This document shows positions 8,088-15,934 of a stretch of DNA of 60,448 nucleotides, one piece after another. The stretch covers positions 1 through 60,448 of the forward strand of contig DPJA01000006.1 in the NCBI GenBank assembly GCA_003543235.1, written 5' to 3'. Made by a program: the position numbers and the translations under genes. The stretch comes from Lachnospiraceae bacterium (GTDB lineage: Bacteria > Bacillota > Clostridia > Lachnospirales > Anaerotignaceae). The first letter of the stretch is position 1; each line of letters begins with the position of its first letter. A model generated the notes under the pieces. That model was not told the origin of the DNA and ran no database searches. It saw nothing but the letters and a program-made list of their open reading frames with translations.

Positions 8088-9326
8088 CTATTCCTCCGTA
8101 CATATATTGCTTCCAGCCACATATCCTGTGGAAAATGCAATCTGCAAATTAAATCCACCAGTATAAGCATCCAAATCCAAAATCTCACCTGCAAAATAAA
8201 GGTTTTTAATAAGTTTGCTTTCCATGGTGCTTGGGTTTATTTCATTTACGTCAATGCCACCACTTGTCACAACGGCTTCATTGTATCCAGAAGTGCCTGT
8301 AATACTAAGTGGTAAAGCCTTTAGCAGCTCACCCAGTTTTTTTCTTTCTTCCTTTGTAATATCATGCACCTTTTTATCTTTTGAAATACCGCTCAGTTCA
8401 ATGATAATAGGTACCATTTTCTGTGGAAGCAAGTCATCCAGTGCATTTCCAAAATTTTTGTTTATATACTTTTCAAAATCACGAAGAAGCCTGTTATCCA
8501 GTGCCTTGTAATCCAAAGCTGGTTTAAGGTCTATGTTAAGCACAATCCCATCGCCAAACTTCCCCAAAAGATGTCTGCTTGAACTAAGTATAACAGGTCC
8601 ACTTACTCCATAATGAGTAAACAGCATTTCTCCAAAATCCTCGTAAATTTCTTTTCCTTTGTTGTTTTTAATAACAATTTTTATATTTTTGAGGCTAAGT
8701 CCCATTAAGTCTGCACACCATTTTTCCTTTGCACGCAACGGCACCAACGATGGATAAAGTGGTGTAACGTGATGCCCGCAGTCTTTGGCAAATTTGTATC
8801 CATCACCTGTTGACCCAGTTCCTGGATATGAAAGTCCTCCAGTTGTAACAATCACACCATCAGCCATAACCTTTTGACCACCATTTGTAATAATGCCCTT
8901 TACACATCCATCCTCAATAATCAAGTTTTTAACAGGTGATTCTAAATGAAGTCTTACCTTCATTTTTTTCATATATTCCTCTAGTGCAGCAACAACATCA
9001 CTAGCCTTGTCGCTAACAGGAAAAACTCTGTTTCCTCTTTCCACTTTTGTTTTCACGCCCATAGAATTAAAAAACCCAATAGTTTTTTCGCTGTCAAAGG
9101 TGTAAAACGCACTGTATAAAAAATATGGGTTACCAGGCGTATTGTTTAAAAAAGTATCCACGTCACTGTCATTTGTAATATTGCAGCGTCCCTTACCAGT
9201 GATGTATATTTTTTTACCAAGTTTGTTGTTCTTTTCATAAATATGTACTTCATGTCCGTTTTCAGCCGCTTTTCCTGCCGCAAACATTCCTGCCGCACCG
9301 CCGCCAATTACAATTATTTTGCTCAT
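8088..9326 (-). CDS. FAD-dependent oxidoreductase, HI0933/BaiN-like
   Basis: This is a 412-residue flavoprotein. The dinucleotide-binding motif VIGGGAAGMFAAGKAAE is at the N-terminus, and the C-terminal DAYTGGFNLQIAFSTG segment is typical of the HI0933 family (also annotated as aminoacetone oxidase or BaiN-like). An internal GKGRCNITN motif is another family hallmark. The physiological substrate of most members is unknown, and the bile-acid role of BaiN itself should not be assumed here. It sits in a tight run with the phosphatase gene (11-base gap) and aroH (3-base gap). Confidence 0.88.
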   Translation of the reverse strand: MSKIIVIGGGAAGMFAAGKAAENGHEVHIYEKNNKLGKKIYITGKGRCNITNDSDVDTFLNNTPGNPYFLYSAFYTFDSEKTIGFFNSMGVKTKVERGNRVFPVSDKASDVVAALEEYMKKMKVRLHLESPVKNLIIEDGCVKGIITNGGQKVMADGVIVTTGGLSYPGTGSTGDGYKFAKDCGHHVTPLYPSLVPLRAKEKWCADLMGLSLKNIKIVIKNNKGKEIYEDFGEMLFTHYGVSGPVILSSSRHLLGKFGDGIVLNIDLKPALDYKALDNRLLRDFEKYINKNFGNALDDLLPQKMVPIIIELSGISKDKKVHDITKEERKKLGELLKALPLSITGTSGYNEAVVTSGGIDVNEINPSTMESKLIKNLYFAGEILDLDAYTGGFNLQIAFSTGYVAGSNICTEE

Positions 9327-9337
9327 GCCATCACCTT

Positions 9338-9955
9338 TTATAAAATTCCGTTGTTCAAATGAGATCTGTCATTCAACACTCTCATAAGCTTTCCACGTTT
9401 TCTTATTTCAATAAGCGAAATAGAGGTGTTGTCAATCCACGTTTTGTTATACCATTCACCGTCAAATTCCATCAAATACTGAATCATAAGTCTTATAATG
9501 CCACCGTGAGAAACAATAACAATATTTTTGTCTTTTTTCTCGTAAAGCACTTCTTCCAGCCCTAGTTTAATTCTGTCTATAACCCTGTCAAAAGAAATAT
9601 CCCCTGGAAACTCGCCCTTTTCTGGTGCTACAATAAAGTCGTCAAAATCCTTGCCATACTTGGCAGATATTTCAGAAGCGGTCATGCCTTCCCATTCACC
9701 AAAGTTTATTTCTTTAAAATTTTCGTTTTTAATAATCTCAATACCCTTGGTTTTTGCAATAGGCAGTGCAGTTGCAACAGCTCTCTTAAGTGGAGAAGCA
9801 TATATCTCATCTATGTTTATTTTTGTAAAACGTTGACCCAAAAGCCTTGCCTGCTCCACACCTTCATCCGAAAGTTCAATGTCTGTCCATCCTTGGAACC
9901 GCCTCGCCTTATTCCATTCGGTTTCTCCGTGTCTAATCAAATAAAGTCGTATCAT
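9338..9955 (-). CDS. Histidine phosphatase family protein (phosphoglycerate mutase-like)
   Basis: The 205-residue protein starts IRLYLIRHGETEWN, which contains the RHG catalytic motif with the phospho-accepting His. A second catalytic His is in VIVSHGGIIR, and the ASPLKRA and EINFGEWEG segments are also standard. Members include cofactor-dependent phosphoglycerate mutases, CobC and assorted phosphatases, so the substrate is unknown. The ATG at 9955 is eight bases from GAGAGG; an upstream TTG at 9961 is too close. It is the first gene of the run leading to ispH-rpsA. Confidence 0.88.
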   Translation of the reverse strand: MIRLYLIRHGETEWNKARRFQGWTDIELSDEGVEQARLLGQRFTKINIDEIYASPLKRAVATALPIAKTKGIEIIKNENFKEINFGEWEGMTASEISAKYGKDFDDFIVAPEKGEFPGDISFDRVIDRIKLGLEEVLYEKKDKNIVIVSHGGIIRLMIQYLMEFDGEWYNKTWIDNTSISLIEIRKRGKLMRVLNDRSHLNNGIL

Positions 9956-9999
9956 ATACAAAACCTCTCAAAAATCATTGTCATACTCACTAATTTAAT

Positions 10000-10029
10000 A
10001 TTATATCACATCTGCAACAAATATACCAA
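10000..10029 (-). promoter_or_regulatory. Probable promoter of the phosphatase-BaiN-aroH-cmk-ispH run
   Basis: On the minus strand TTGGTA (10024-10029) is followed after 18 bases by TATAAT (10000-10005). This lies 45 bases before the phosphatase start codon and downstream of the rluB terminator. Confidence 0.5.
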
Positions 10030-10074
10030 CACTTATATATTCATACATAAAAACAATTTCTTACATAATGGCAA

Positions 10075-10104
10075 ATAAAAGGAAGCAGAAACTCTCTGCT
10101 CCCC
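10075..10104 (-). terminator. Terminator of the dacF-rluB transcript
   Basis: On the minus strand GGGAGCAG pairs with CTGCTTCC (10081-10088 and 10096-10103, one mismatch). TTTTATTTG follows. It is 10 bases past the rluB stop. Confidence 0.7.
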
Positions 10105-10113
10105 CAATGTCTT

Positions 10114-10827
10114 TTATAAAGATTTAAGGTACTTAACTTCCTTATCAGTAAGAAGTCTGTACTTTCCCTTAGGCAAATCTCCCAACTCAATTTTACCCGT
10201 GGCAATTCTTTTAAGCATAGCAACAGGATGCTTAACTTCATCGCACATTTTTCTTACCTGTCTGTTTCTGCCTTCAGTAATGGTTATTTTGCACATAGTA
10301 TACTTGCCCAAATCCTCAACGATTTCAAGGCGAGCAGGCTCAGTCCTTCTGCCATCAATGTTCACGCCCCACTTAAACTGATTTAAAGCATTCTGGTCAG
10401 GTCTGCCAAAAAGCTTTGCCATATATGTTTTTTCAACTAAATGCTTAGGATGCGTAAGCTTGTAGGTCAAATCTCCGTCGTTTGTCAGTATCAAAAGTCC
10501 AGATGTATCGTAGTCCAGACGTCCCACAGGCACAACCCTCTCACTTATTCCCTTTAATAAATCCATAACTGTAGGTCTGTCAAACTGGTCTTTAACTGTT
10601 GTAACAAAACCTTCAGGCTTGTGCAGCATAATATATACCATTCTCTCGTTGTTCATTACACGTTTTCCGTTATAAAAAACTGAATCTACTTTATCGTCCA
10701 CTTTTGTGCCAAGCTCAGTAATAACCACTCCGTTAACAGACACTTTGCCCTCAAGTATAAGTTCTTCTGCTCTTCTTCTTGATGCAACACCTGCATCTGC
10801 TAAATATTTCTGAAGTCTTACTTCCAT
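10114..10827 (-). CDS. rluB: Pseudouridine synthase, RluB/RsuA family
   Basis: The 237-residue protein has an N-terminal S4 RNA-binding domain (RLQKYLADAGVASRRRAEELI) and a synthase domain with the catalytic Asp in GRLDYDTSGLLILTNDG. The architecture matches RluB, which modifies 23S rRNA; RsuA/RluE-type specificity cannot be excluded. It follows dacF with a 38-base gap and ends at a terminator, so it is the last gene of that transcript. Confidence 0.9.
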   Translation of the reverse strand: MEVRLQKYLADAGVASRRRAEELILEGKVSVNGVVITELGTKVDDKVDSVFYNGKRVMNNERMVYIMLHKPEGFVTTVKDQFDRPTVMDLLKGISERVVPVGRLDYDTSGLLILTNDGDLTYKLTHPKHLVEKTYMAKLFGRPDQNALNQFKWGVNIDGRRTEPARLEIVEDLGKYTMCKITITEGRNRQVRKMCDEVKHPVAMLKRIATGKIELGDLPKGKYRLLTDKEVKYLKSL

Positions 10828-10865
10828 TTTTCTTCCCCCTGCTATATCTATAACATTCTAATAAC

Positions 10866-12023
10866 TTACAGTATACATTTAAATTGAGAATTTAGCCAGA
10901 GGTTTATTGTTTTTTTAGCAGAAGTTCTTAAATCATGTCGAAAAACATCATCCTTTGCAGTCAATTCGCTGATAAAAAGCACCTCTCCTGTTGATGTGCT
11001 TACAGTTATCTCACCTAAAACCTGTCCTTTATTCACTGGTGCCTCAACAGCTTCAATAAGCCTTGCACTTGTTTTCAAGCTATTTTTTTCTTCATTATTA
11101 ATCATGGCAAATCCATCTTCGCACGTCTGAACCATAACCTTTTTCTCTTTGGAATAAAGAACATTTACCGTTCCAATCTCTGTTTCCTTGTTAATTATCT
11201 TTTCCTTGTGATAATTGTCAAAACCATAGTTCAATAATCGCTTTGTATCAATCCATTTCTGCTGCTTTCCTGCTGTTCCCCAACCACTAGCCAAAACAAC
11301 TGAAATAAGACGTACTCCATCTCGCTGTGCTGCCCCAACAAAGCATTGCCCTGCCTTTCCCGTAAATCCTGTTTTAACGCCCAATGCTCCCTCATATTCA
11401 TTTAAAAGTCTATTTTTGTTATATGCCGTAAAGTTTCTGCTTTTATTGATGGAGCTAAAAGCATATTCTTTTGTATTTATAAGCTCAACAAAATCTTTGT
11501 TGTTAAGTGCATATGCTGTTATCAACGCCATATCATATGCTGTTGAATGATTATCGTCTTTATCCAGCCCATTAGGTGTAACAAATTTTGTGTTTTTTGC
11601 CCCCAACTCCTGTGCTTTAGCATTCATCATCTTGGCAAAACCCTCAACGCTTCCGCCTAAATATTCCGCAATAACAACTGCTGCATCATTACTGCTTTGT
11701 AGCATAAGTGGATACAACAAATCGCCCAATTTGTATTCCTCACCACTTCGCAGTCCTAGCTTAACCTCTGGTGATGATGCAGCTCTGCTTGTTACAACTG
11801 CCGTTTCATCAAGCCTTTGGCTTTCTATGGCTAAAATTGCAGTCATAATTTTTGTTGTACTAGCAACTGGCAAAGGAACATCACTTTTTCTGTCCCAAAG
11901 CACTCTGCCTGTGTCGGCATCCATCAAAACAGCACTTGCTGCCCCAATTTTCATTTCCTCCGCATACACGCATACAGTATTTGTAAATAAAGCCATCATA
12001 AGTACCATAATAATTTTTTTCAT
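10866..12023 (-). CDS. D-alanyl-D-alanine carboxypeptidase (penicillin-binding protein, DacF-like)
   Basis: This secreted 385-residue low-molecular-weight PBP trims the terminal D-Ala from peptidoglycan stem peptides. It has a signal peptide, probably cut after VYA at about residue 21. The serine-peptidase motifs are in order: STTK (Ser55, Lys58), SSN (110-112) and KTG (in GVKTGFTG). A C-terminal beta-rich PBP5-type domain (about 275-370) follows. The C-terminal stretch is only weakly amphipathic. Position before rluB is common in Clostridia, where the gene is often called dacF or dacB; its role in vegetative versus spore cortex growth cannot be told from sequence. Confidence 0.92.
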   Translation of the reverse strand: MKKIIMVLMMALFTNTVCVYAEEMKIGAASAVLMDADTGRVLWDRKSDVPLPVASTTKIMTAILAIESQRLDETAVVTSRAASSPEVKLGLRSGEEYKLGDLLYPLMLQSSNDAAVVIAEYLGGSVEGFAKMMNAKAQELGAKNTKFVTPNGLDKDDNHSTAYDMALITAYALNNKDFVELINTKEYAFSSINKSRNFTAYNKNRLLNEYEGALGVKTGFTGKAGQCFVGAAQRDGVRLISVVLASGWGTAGKQQKWIDTKRLLNYGFDNYHKEKIINKETEIGTVNVLYSKEKKVMVQTCEDGFAMINNEEKNSLKTSARLIEAVEAPVNKGQVLGEITVSTSTGEVLFISELTAKDDVFRHDLRTSAKKTINLWLNSQFKCIL

Positions 12024-12093
12024 TAAATCACCCTAACATAGTATTGCATTTTTATTTTAAAAAATACCATTTCTCTTTTGTAAAAACTCAAAA

Positions 12094-12133
12094 AAAAGGA
12101 CTTCGCCCAAAATATAATAGGCGAAATCCCTTT
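12094..12133 (-). terminator. Terminator of the amino-acid ABC transporter operon
   Basis: On the minus strand AAAGGGATTTCGCC pairs with GGCGAAGTCC across an AT-rich loop. A run of eight T follows. It begins a few bases after the ATPase stop codon. Confidence 0.85.
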
Positions 12134-12139
12134 AGTTGT

Positions 12140-12886
12140 TTATAATACTTTTGCCAAAAAGCTTTTCAATCTTTCACTTTTAGGGTTAGAGAAAATTTCT
12201 TCAGGAGTTCCCTCCTCAACAACTTTCCCTCCATCCACAAATATAACTCGACTTGCAACCTCTCGTGCAAATCCCATTTCGTGTGTAACCACAACCATAG
12301 TCATGCTTTCACGTGCAAGGGTTTTCATAACATCTAAAACCTCTCCAACCATTTCTGGGTCAAGGGCACTAGTAGGTTCATCAAAAAGCATCACTTCTGG
12401 TTTCATACAAAGGGCACGTACAATGGCAACTCTTTGTTTCTGTCCTCCGCTAAGCTGTGACGGATATGCCTCCGCCCTGTGGTCAAGTCCAACTCTTTCA
12501 AGCAACGTCATAGCAAGCTTTTCTGCTTCCTCTTGAGTTTTTCCCTGCAACTTTATAGGGCCAATGGTCATATTTCTAAGTATTGTCATATGAGGAAAAA
12601 GGTTAAAATGTTGAAACACCATACCCATTTTTTGTCTGTGTCTGTTAATATCAACCTTTTTGTCTGTTAAATCGTCATTTTCAAACAAAATACTTCCGCC
12701 TGTAGGCACTTCCAAAAGGTTAAGGCAACGTAAGAACGTAGATTTCCCTGAACCGGAAGGCCCAATAATAACAACAACCTCACCTTTTTGTATACTTGTT
12801 GAAATTCCATCAAGTGCCTTTACTTTTCCATCAGCAAAATGCTTTTCAAGACCAATAACTTTAATCAAAGTGCTATCAGTGGTCAC
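12140..12886 (-). CDS. Polar amino-acid ABC transporter ATP-binding protein
   Basis: This 248-residue ATPase belongs to the GlnQ/HisP family. It has Walker A GPSGSGKST, the LSGGQKQRVAIVRAL signature, Walker B VMLFDEPTSALDPE and the switch His in VVVTHEMGFA. It energises import by the permease encoded just upstream and overlaps its end by 11 bases. The GTG at 12886 is used as start because GGAGG precedes it by about ten bases. Specificity (glutamine, cystine or other polar amino acids) is not readable from the ATPase. Confidence 0.95.
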   Translation of the reverse strand: MTTDSTLIKVIGLEKHFADGKVKALDGISTSIQKGEVVVIIGPSGSGKSTFLRCLNLLEVPTGGSILFENDDLTDKKVDINRHRQKMGMVFQHFNLFPHMTILRNMTIGPIKLQGKTQEEAEKLAMTLLERVGLDHRAEAYPSQLSGGQKQRVAIVRALCMKPEVMLFDEPTSALDPEMVGEVLDVMKTLARESMTMVVVTHEMGFAREVASRVIFVDGGKVVEEGTPEEIFSNPKSERLKSFLAKVL

Positions 12887-13565
12887 TGTTTCTCAACCTC
12901 CTTTCAAGCCTTGTTACTCCAGCAGTCATGCCCATTACTATAATTAAATAAATAAGGGCAACTGTAATAAGAACCATAAACGAATCAAAGGTACGTCCTC
13001 TTATTACGTCACCGCCCTTTGTCAAATCATTCAATGCAATAAATCCCGAAACAGATGTTTCTTTTAAAAGCACAATAAACTCGTTTGCAAGAGCTGGCAA
13101 TATATTCTTAAATGCTTGTGGAATAATAATGTATACCATAGTTTGTACATAGTTAAAGCCAATGCTTCTTCCCGCCTCAAACTGGCCATCATCAATACTC
13201 ATAATACCAGAACGAACAATTTCTGCCACGTAAGCACCGCTATTTAAACCAAAAGCAACTATTGCCGCAAACACCTTGTCAATATTAAATGACGCAAAAA
13301 CAACAAAATAAATAATAAGCAGCTGCACAACAACTGGCGTCCCTCTTATTATGGTAAGATACACCTTGCAAATAAAATCTGGCAGTTTAAGCCTACCAGT
13401 TTTGTCATATGTAGAACGAATAATAGCAACAAGAAATCCAATAGCAATGCCTATAAGTGCAGCAAAAAATGTAACTCTTATAGTAACCCATAAACCCTCA
13501 GTAATATATCGCCATCTGTCATCTGCTATAAAATTATTGTAAAACCTTAACTTAAAATTATCCAC
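12876..13565 (-). CDS. Polar amino-acid ABC transporter permease
   Basis: The 229-residue integral membrane subunit is of the HisM/GlnP family. It has about five membrane helices, beginning with GLWVTIRVTFFAALIGIAIG. The EAA loop that contacts the ATPase is EAGRSIGFNYVQTMVYIIIP. I prefer the GTG start at 13565, nine bases from AAAGGA; an upstream TTG at 13583 is within that site. A terminator separates it from the binding-protein gene upstream. Confidence 0.92.
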   Translation of the reverse strand: MDNFKLRFYNNFIADDRWRYITEGLWVTIRVTFFAALIGIAIGFLVAIIRSTYDKTGRLKLPDFICKVYLTIIRGTPVVVQLLIIYFVVFASFNIDKVFAAIVAFGLNSGAYVAEIVRSGIMSIDDGQFEAGRSIGFNYVQTMVYIIIPQAFKNILPALANEFIVLLKETSVSGFIALNDLTKGGDVIRGRTFDSFMVLITVALIYLIIVMGMTAGVTRLERRLRNSDH

Positions 13566-13604
13566 GGTTATTATTCCTTTCAAAACCCTAACTAATATTT
13601 AAAA

Positions 13605-13630
13605 AAGAGGGAATTATTAAAATCCCCTCT
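13605..13630 (-). terminator. Intra-operon terminator between binding protein and permease
   Basis: On the minus strand AGAGGGGA pairs with TCCCTCT and is followed by TTTTTTAAA. It lies just after the binding-protein stop codon and before the permease. Partial termination here would give more binding protein than membrane subunits, a common arrangement for such transporters. Confidence 0.75.
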
Positions 13631-13644
13631 GATTTTTCTTCATC

Positions 13645-14439
13645 TTATTCAGCACTGATGTATTTGTCAAGTATACCTTGAACTGTTCCATCTGCTTTAA
13701 GCTCTTCTAAGGCTTTGTTAATTTTATCAAGTAATTCTGTATTTCCCTTAGCTAATGCAATTGCATATTCCTCAACAACATATTCTGTTGGAAGAATTTC
13801 AAGTCCTTCATTTTGCTCTACAAATACTTTTGCCGGCTCTCTGTCAATTACAACAGCATCCACCTTGTCCTGAAGGAGTGCCTGAATTGCCTCTGTACCC
13901 TTGTTGTAACGCTGAATATCAGCATCTTTATAATCATTACTTATATATATGTCACCTGTTGTGCTTTCCTGCACACCAATAGACTTGTCCGCCAAATCAT
14001 CAGGAGCGGTAATTGCAGAACCTTCTTTAACAATAACCACCTGATAACCAGTTGCGTATGTGTCAGAAAAATCAACATTAACAAGTCTTTCCTCACTAAC
14101 TGTCATTCCTGCCATACCCATATCAACCTTACCGCCCTGTACAGCAGTAATAATTGAGCCAAATTCCATATCCTCAATAACAAGTTCCATACCAAGTTTT
14201 TCCGCAATTGCTTCTGCTATTTCAGCATCAATACCAACAATTTTGTTCTCTTCATAATATTCATATGGAGGGAATGCGGCATTTGTTGCCATAACAAGCT
14301 GTTCCTTTTCACCTGTTTTTTCTGTTTCTGCTGTTTTTTCTGTTGCTGGTGCCGCTGGTTCCTTTGAACTTGCACAACCTGTAGCAAATACCATTGTTCC
14401 AATAATAATTGCTGCCATAATCTTTGAATATATTTTCAT
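13645..14439 (-). CDS. Amino-acid ABC transporter substrate-binding lipoprotein
   Basis: This 264-residue family 3 solute-binding protein captures an amino acid outside the cell. It has a lipoprotein signal with lipobox FATGC (Cys22), then a short Ala/Glu/Lys/Thr-rich linker. The binding fold begins at LVMATNAAFPPYEYYEE and includes GIDAEIAEAIAEKLGM. The ATG at 14439 is preceded by AAGGAG; a longer reading to 14478 is not supported. It is the first gene of the operon with permease and ATPase, behind a consensus promoter at 14480-14508. Confidence 0.93.
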   Translation of the reverse strand: MKIYSKIMAAIIIGTMVFATGCASSKEPAAPATEKTAETEKTGEKEQLVMATNAAFPPYEYYEENKIVGIDAEIAEAIAEKLGMELVIEDMEFGSIITAVQGGKVDMGMAGMTVSEERLVNVDFSDTYATGYQVVIVKEGSAITAPDDLADKSIGVQESTTGDIYISNDYKDADIQRYNKGTEAIQALLQDKVDAVVIDREPAKVFVEQNEGLEILPTEYVVEEYAIALAKGNTELLDKINKALEELKADGTVQGILDKYISAE

Positions 14440-14479
14440 AATATACACTCCTTTTTTTCTGTTTGTATTTAACCTCATT

Positions 14480-14508
14480 ATTATATGTTATTGTAGAATA
14501 AAATTCAA
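14480..14508 (-). promoter_or_regulatory. Promoter of the amino-acid ABC transporter operon
   Basis: On the minus strand TTGAAT (14503-14508) and TATAAT (14480-14485) are separated by 17 bases. The -10 is 40 bases before the binding-protein start codon. Confidence 0.75.
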
Positions 14509-14566
14509 TAATTATCTTAAAATACGTTTGAGTTTATTCCTTGAACAAAAATGTTCCGCTTATACA

Positions 14567-15793
14567 TTAGCAAGTTTTTTGGTCAATAAATTTTGTTTTG
14601 GTTTTCGAATACACAATTTTCTGTTCGCTGTACAGCCCCGTATAACCGCTAAGCATATAACTTACTCCACATACAATAGCAAAAAATAATACTCCCTCTG
14701 CACCAAACATTTCTACGCTTAAAATAAGAGCTGAAATGGGACAATTTGTAACTCCACAAAATACTGCAATCAGACCAATACCGGCTGCAAAGGATGAATT
14801 AAGACCAACAATTCCTGCTGCAGCGTTACCAAAAGTTGCTCCTGTAAAAAATGATGGTACAATCTCTCCGCCTTTAAATCCAGAACCAAGTGTAAATGCA
14901 GTAAATATCATTTTAAGCAGGAATGCACCTATAAAAACTTTTCCTTCAATTGCATTGGCCACAATGTTCATACCACCGCCATTGTAGTCACTGTTGCCCA
15001 CAATAAGTGTAAATGCCAGAACAATAAAACCACCAACAATCCCTTTGACATAACGGCTTTTAATCCATCTATTATAACCCCAACTAACCTTTTTCATTAT
15101 AAAGCAAAATAAAACACTTATAAAAGCACAAAGTATAGCAAGCAAAATAACTTTCCCTATGGAAGTAGCTCCTAATTCTGGTATACCTCTAAGTACAAAT
15201 TTTTCTGGTTCAATACCAAATTTTTCTGCTATCAAGCTGCCTGTTGCTGCTGCAATTATACATGGTACCAATGCCGAATAGTGCATAATGCCAATACTCA
15301 CAACTTCTAATGCAAATACTGCCGATGTTACTGGTGTGCCAAAAAGTGCCGCAAATGCTGCACTCATACCACACATAGTCATTGTATGCATATCATGTTG
15401 GTCAAGCTTCAAAATCTCACCAATTTTGTTAGAAATACTGCTTCCAAGCTGAAGTGCTCCACCTTCTTTGCCAGCCGAGCCACCAACTAAATGTGTTAAA
15501 ACTGTGCTTATAAAAATAAGTGGTGCTGTTTTTATAGAAATGTGCTCTTCAGACCGAATGGAAACCAGAACAAAATTTGTTCCTCTGTCATTTTCAGCTC
15601 CCATAATTTTATACAGCCATACTATAAATATACCACCAATCGGTAAGAAAAATAACATCCAAAAGTTTGCCTGCCTAAGATGTGTGGCATAATCAATGCT
15701 AAATCTAAAAGCCACACCAACTAACCCTACCAATCCTCCAACAATCACAGCTATCAAAACCCATTTTATAAAATCTTTCAAGTCCTTAATCAC
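14567..15793 (-). CDS. ClC-family chloride channel/transporter
   Basis: The 408-residue membrane protein has the ClC fold, with about ten hydrophobic helices. The gating glutamate lies in GSAGKEGGALQLG (family consensus GKEGP, here GKEGG). The anion-coordinating turns correspond to GSGFKGGEIVPSF. It exchanges or conducts chloride or fluoride; which one is unknown. The GTG at 15793 is preceded by AAAAGGGGAG at six bases, so I place the start there. Longer readings from 15853 or 15835 have no ribosome binding site. It is monocistronic, between the amino-acid transporter promoter and the histidine-kinase terminator. Confidence 0.85.
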   Translation of the reverse strand: MIKDLKDFIKWVLIAVIVGGLVGLVGVAFRFSIDYATHLRQANFWMLFFLPIGGIFIVWLYKIMGAENDRGTNFVLVSIRSEEHISIKTAPLIFISTVLTHLVGGSAGKEGGALQLGSSISNKIGEILKLDQHDMHTMTMCGMSAAFAALFGTPVTSAVFALEVVSIGIMHYSALVPCIIAAATGSLIAEKFGIEPEKFVLRGIPELGATSIGKVILLAILCAFISVLFCFIMKKVSWGYNRWIKSRYVKGIVGGFIVLAFTLIVGNSDYNGGGMNIVANAIEGKVFIGAFLLKMIFTAFTLGSGFKGGEIVPSFFTGATFGNAAAGIVGLNSSFAAGIGLIAVFCGVTNCPISALILSVEMFGAEGVLFFAIVCGVSYMLSGYTGLYSEQKIVYSKTKTKFIDQKTC

Positions 15794-15892
15794 TGCAATC
15801 TCCCCTTTTACTTCTTCCCCACGACTTTTCCCCATATTTTTCAATTTTATCACATTAAGTATGAAAATAAAAGTACAACCACAAAAATAAAA

Positions 15893-15931
15893 AAAGCCAC
15901 AATAATATTTTGCAAATACTATCGCAGCTTT
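15893..15931 (-). terminator. Terminator of the two-component system operon
   Basis: On the minus strand AAAGCTGCGATA pairs with TATTGTGGCTTT (three G-U pairs) and is followed by TTTTATTTTTG. It starts four bases after the histidine-kinase stop. Confidence 0.7.
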
Positions 15932-15934
15932 ATA

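Noticed and set aside
14541..14560. GAAC-N6-GTTC palindrome as a second LexA box
   Set aside because: The spacer is six bases instead of four, so it does not fit the Cheo box; it is more likely chance.
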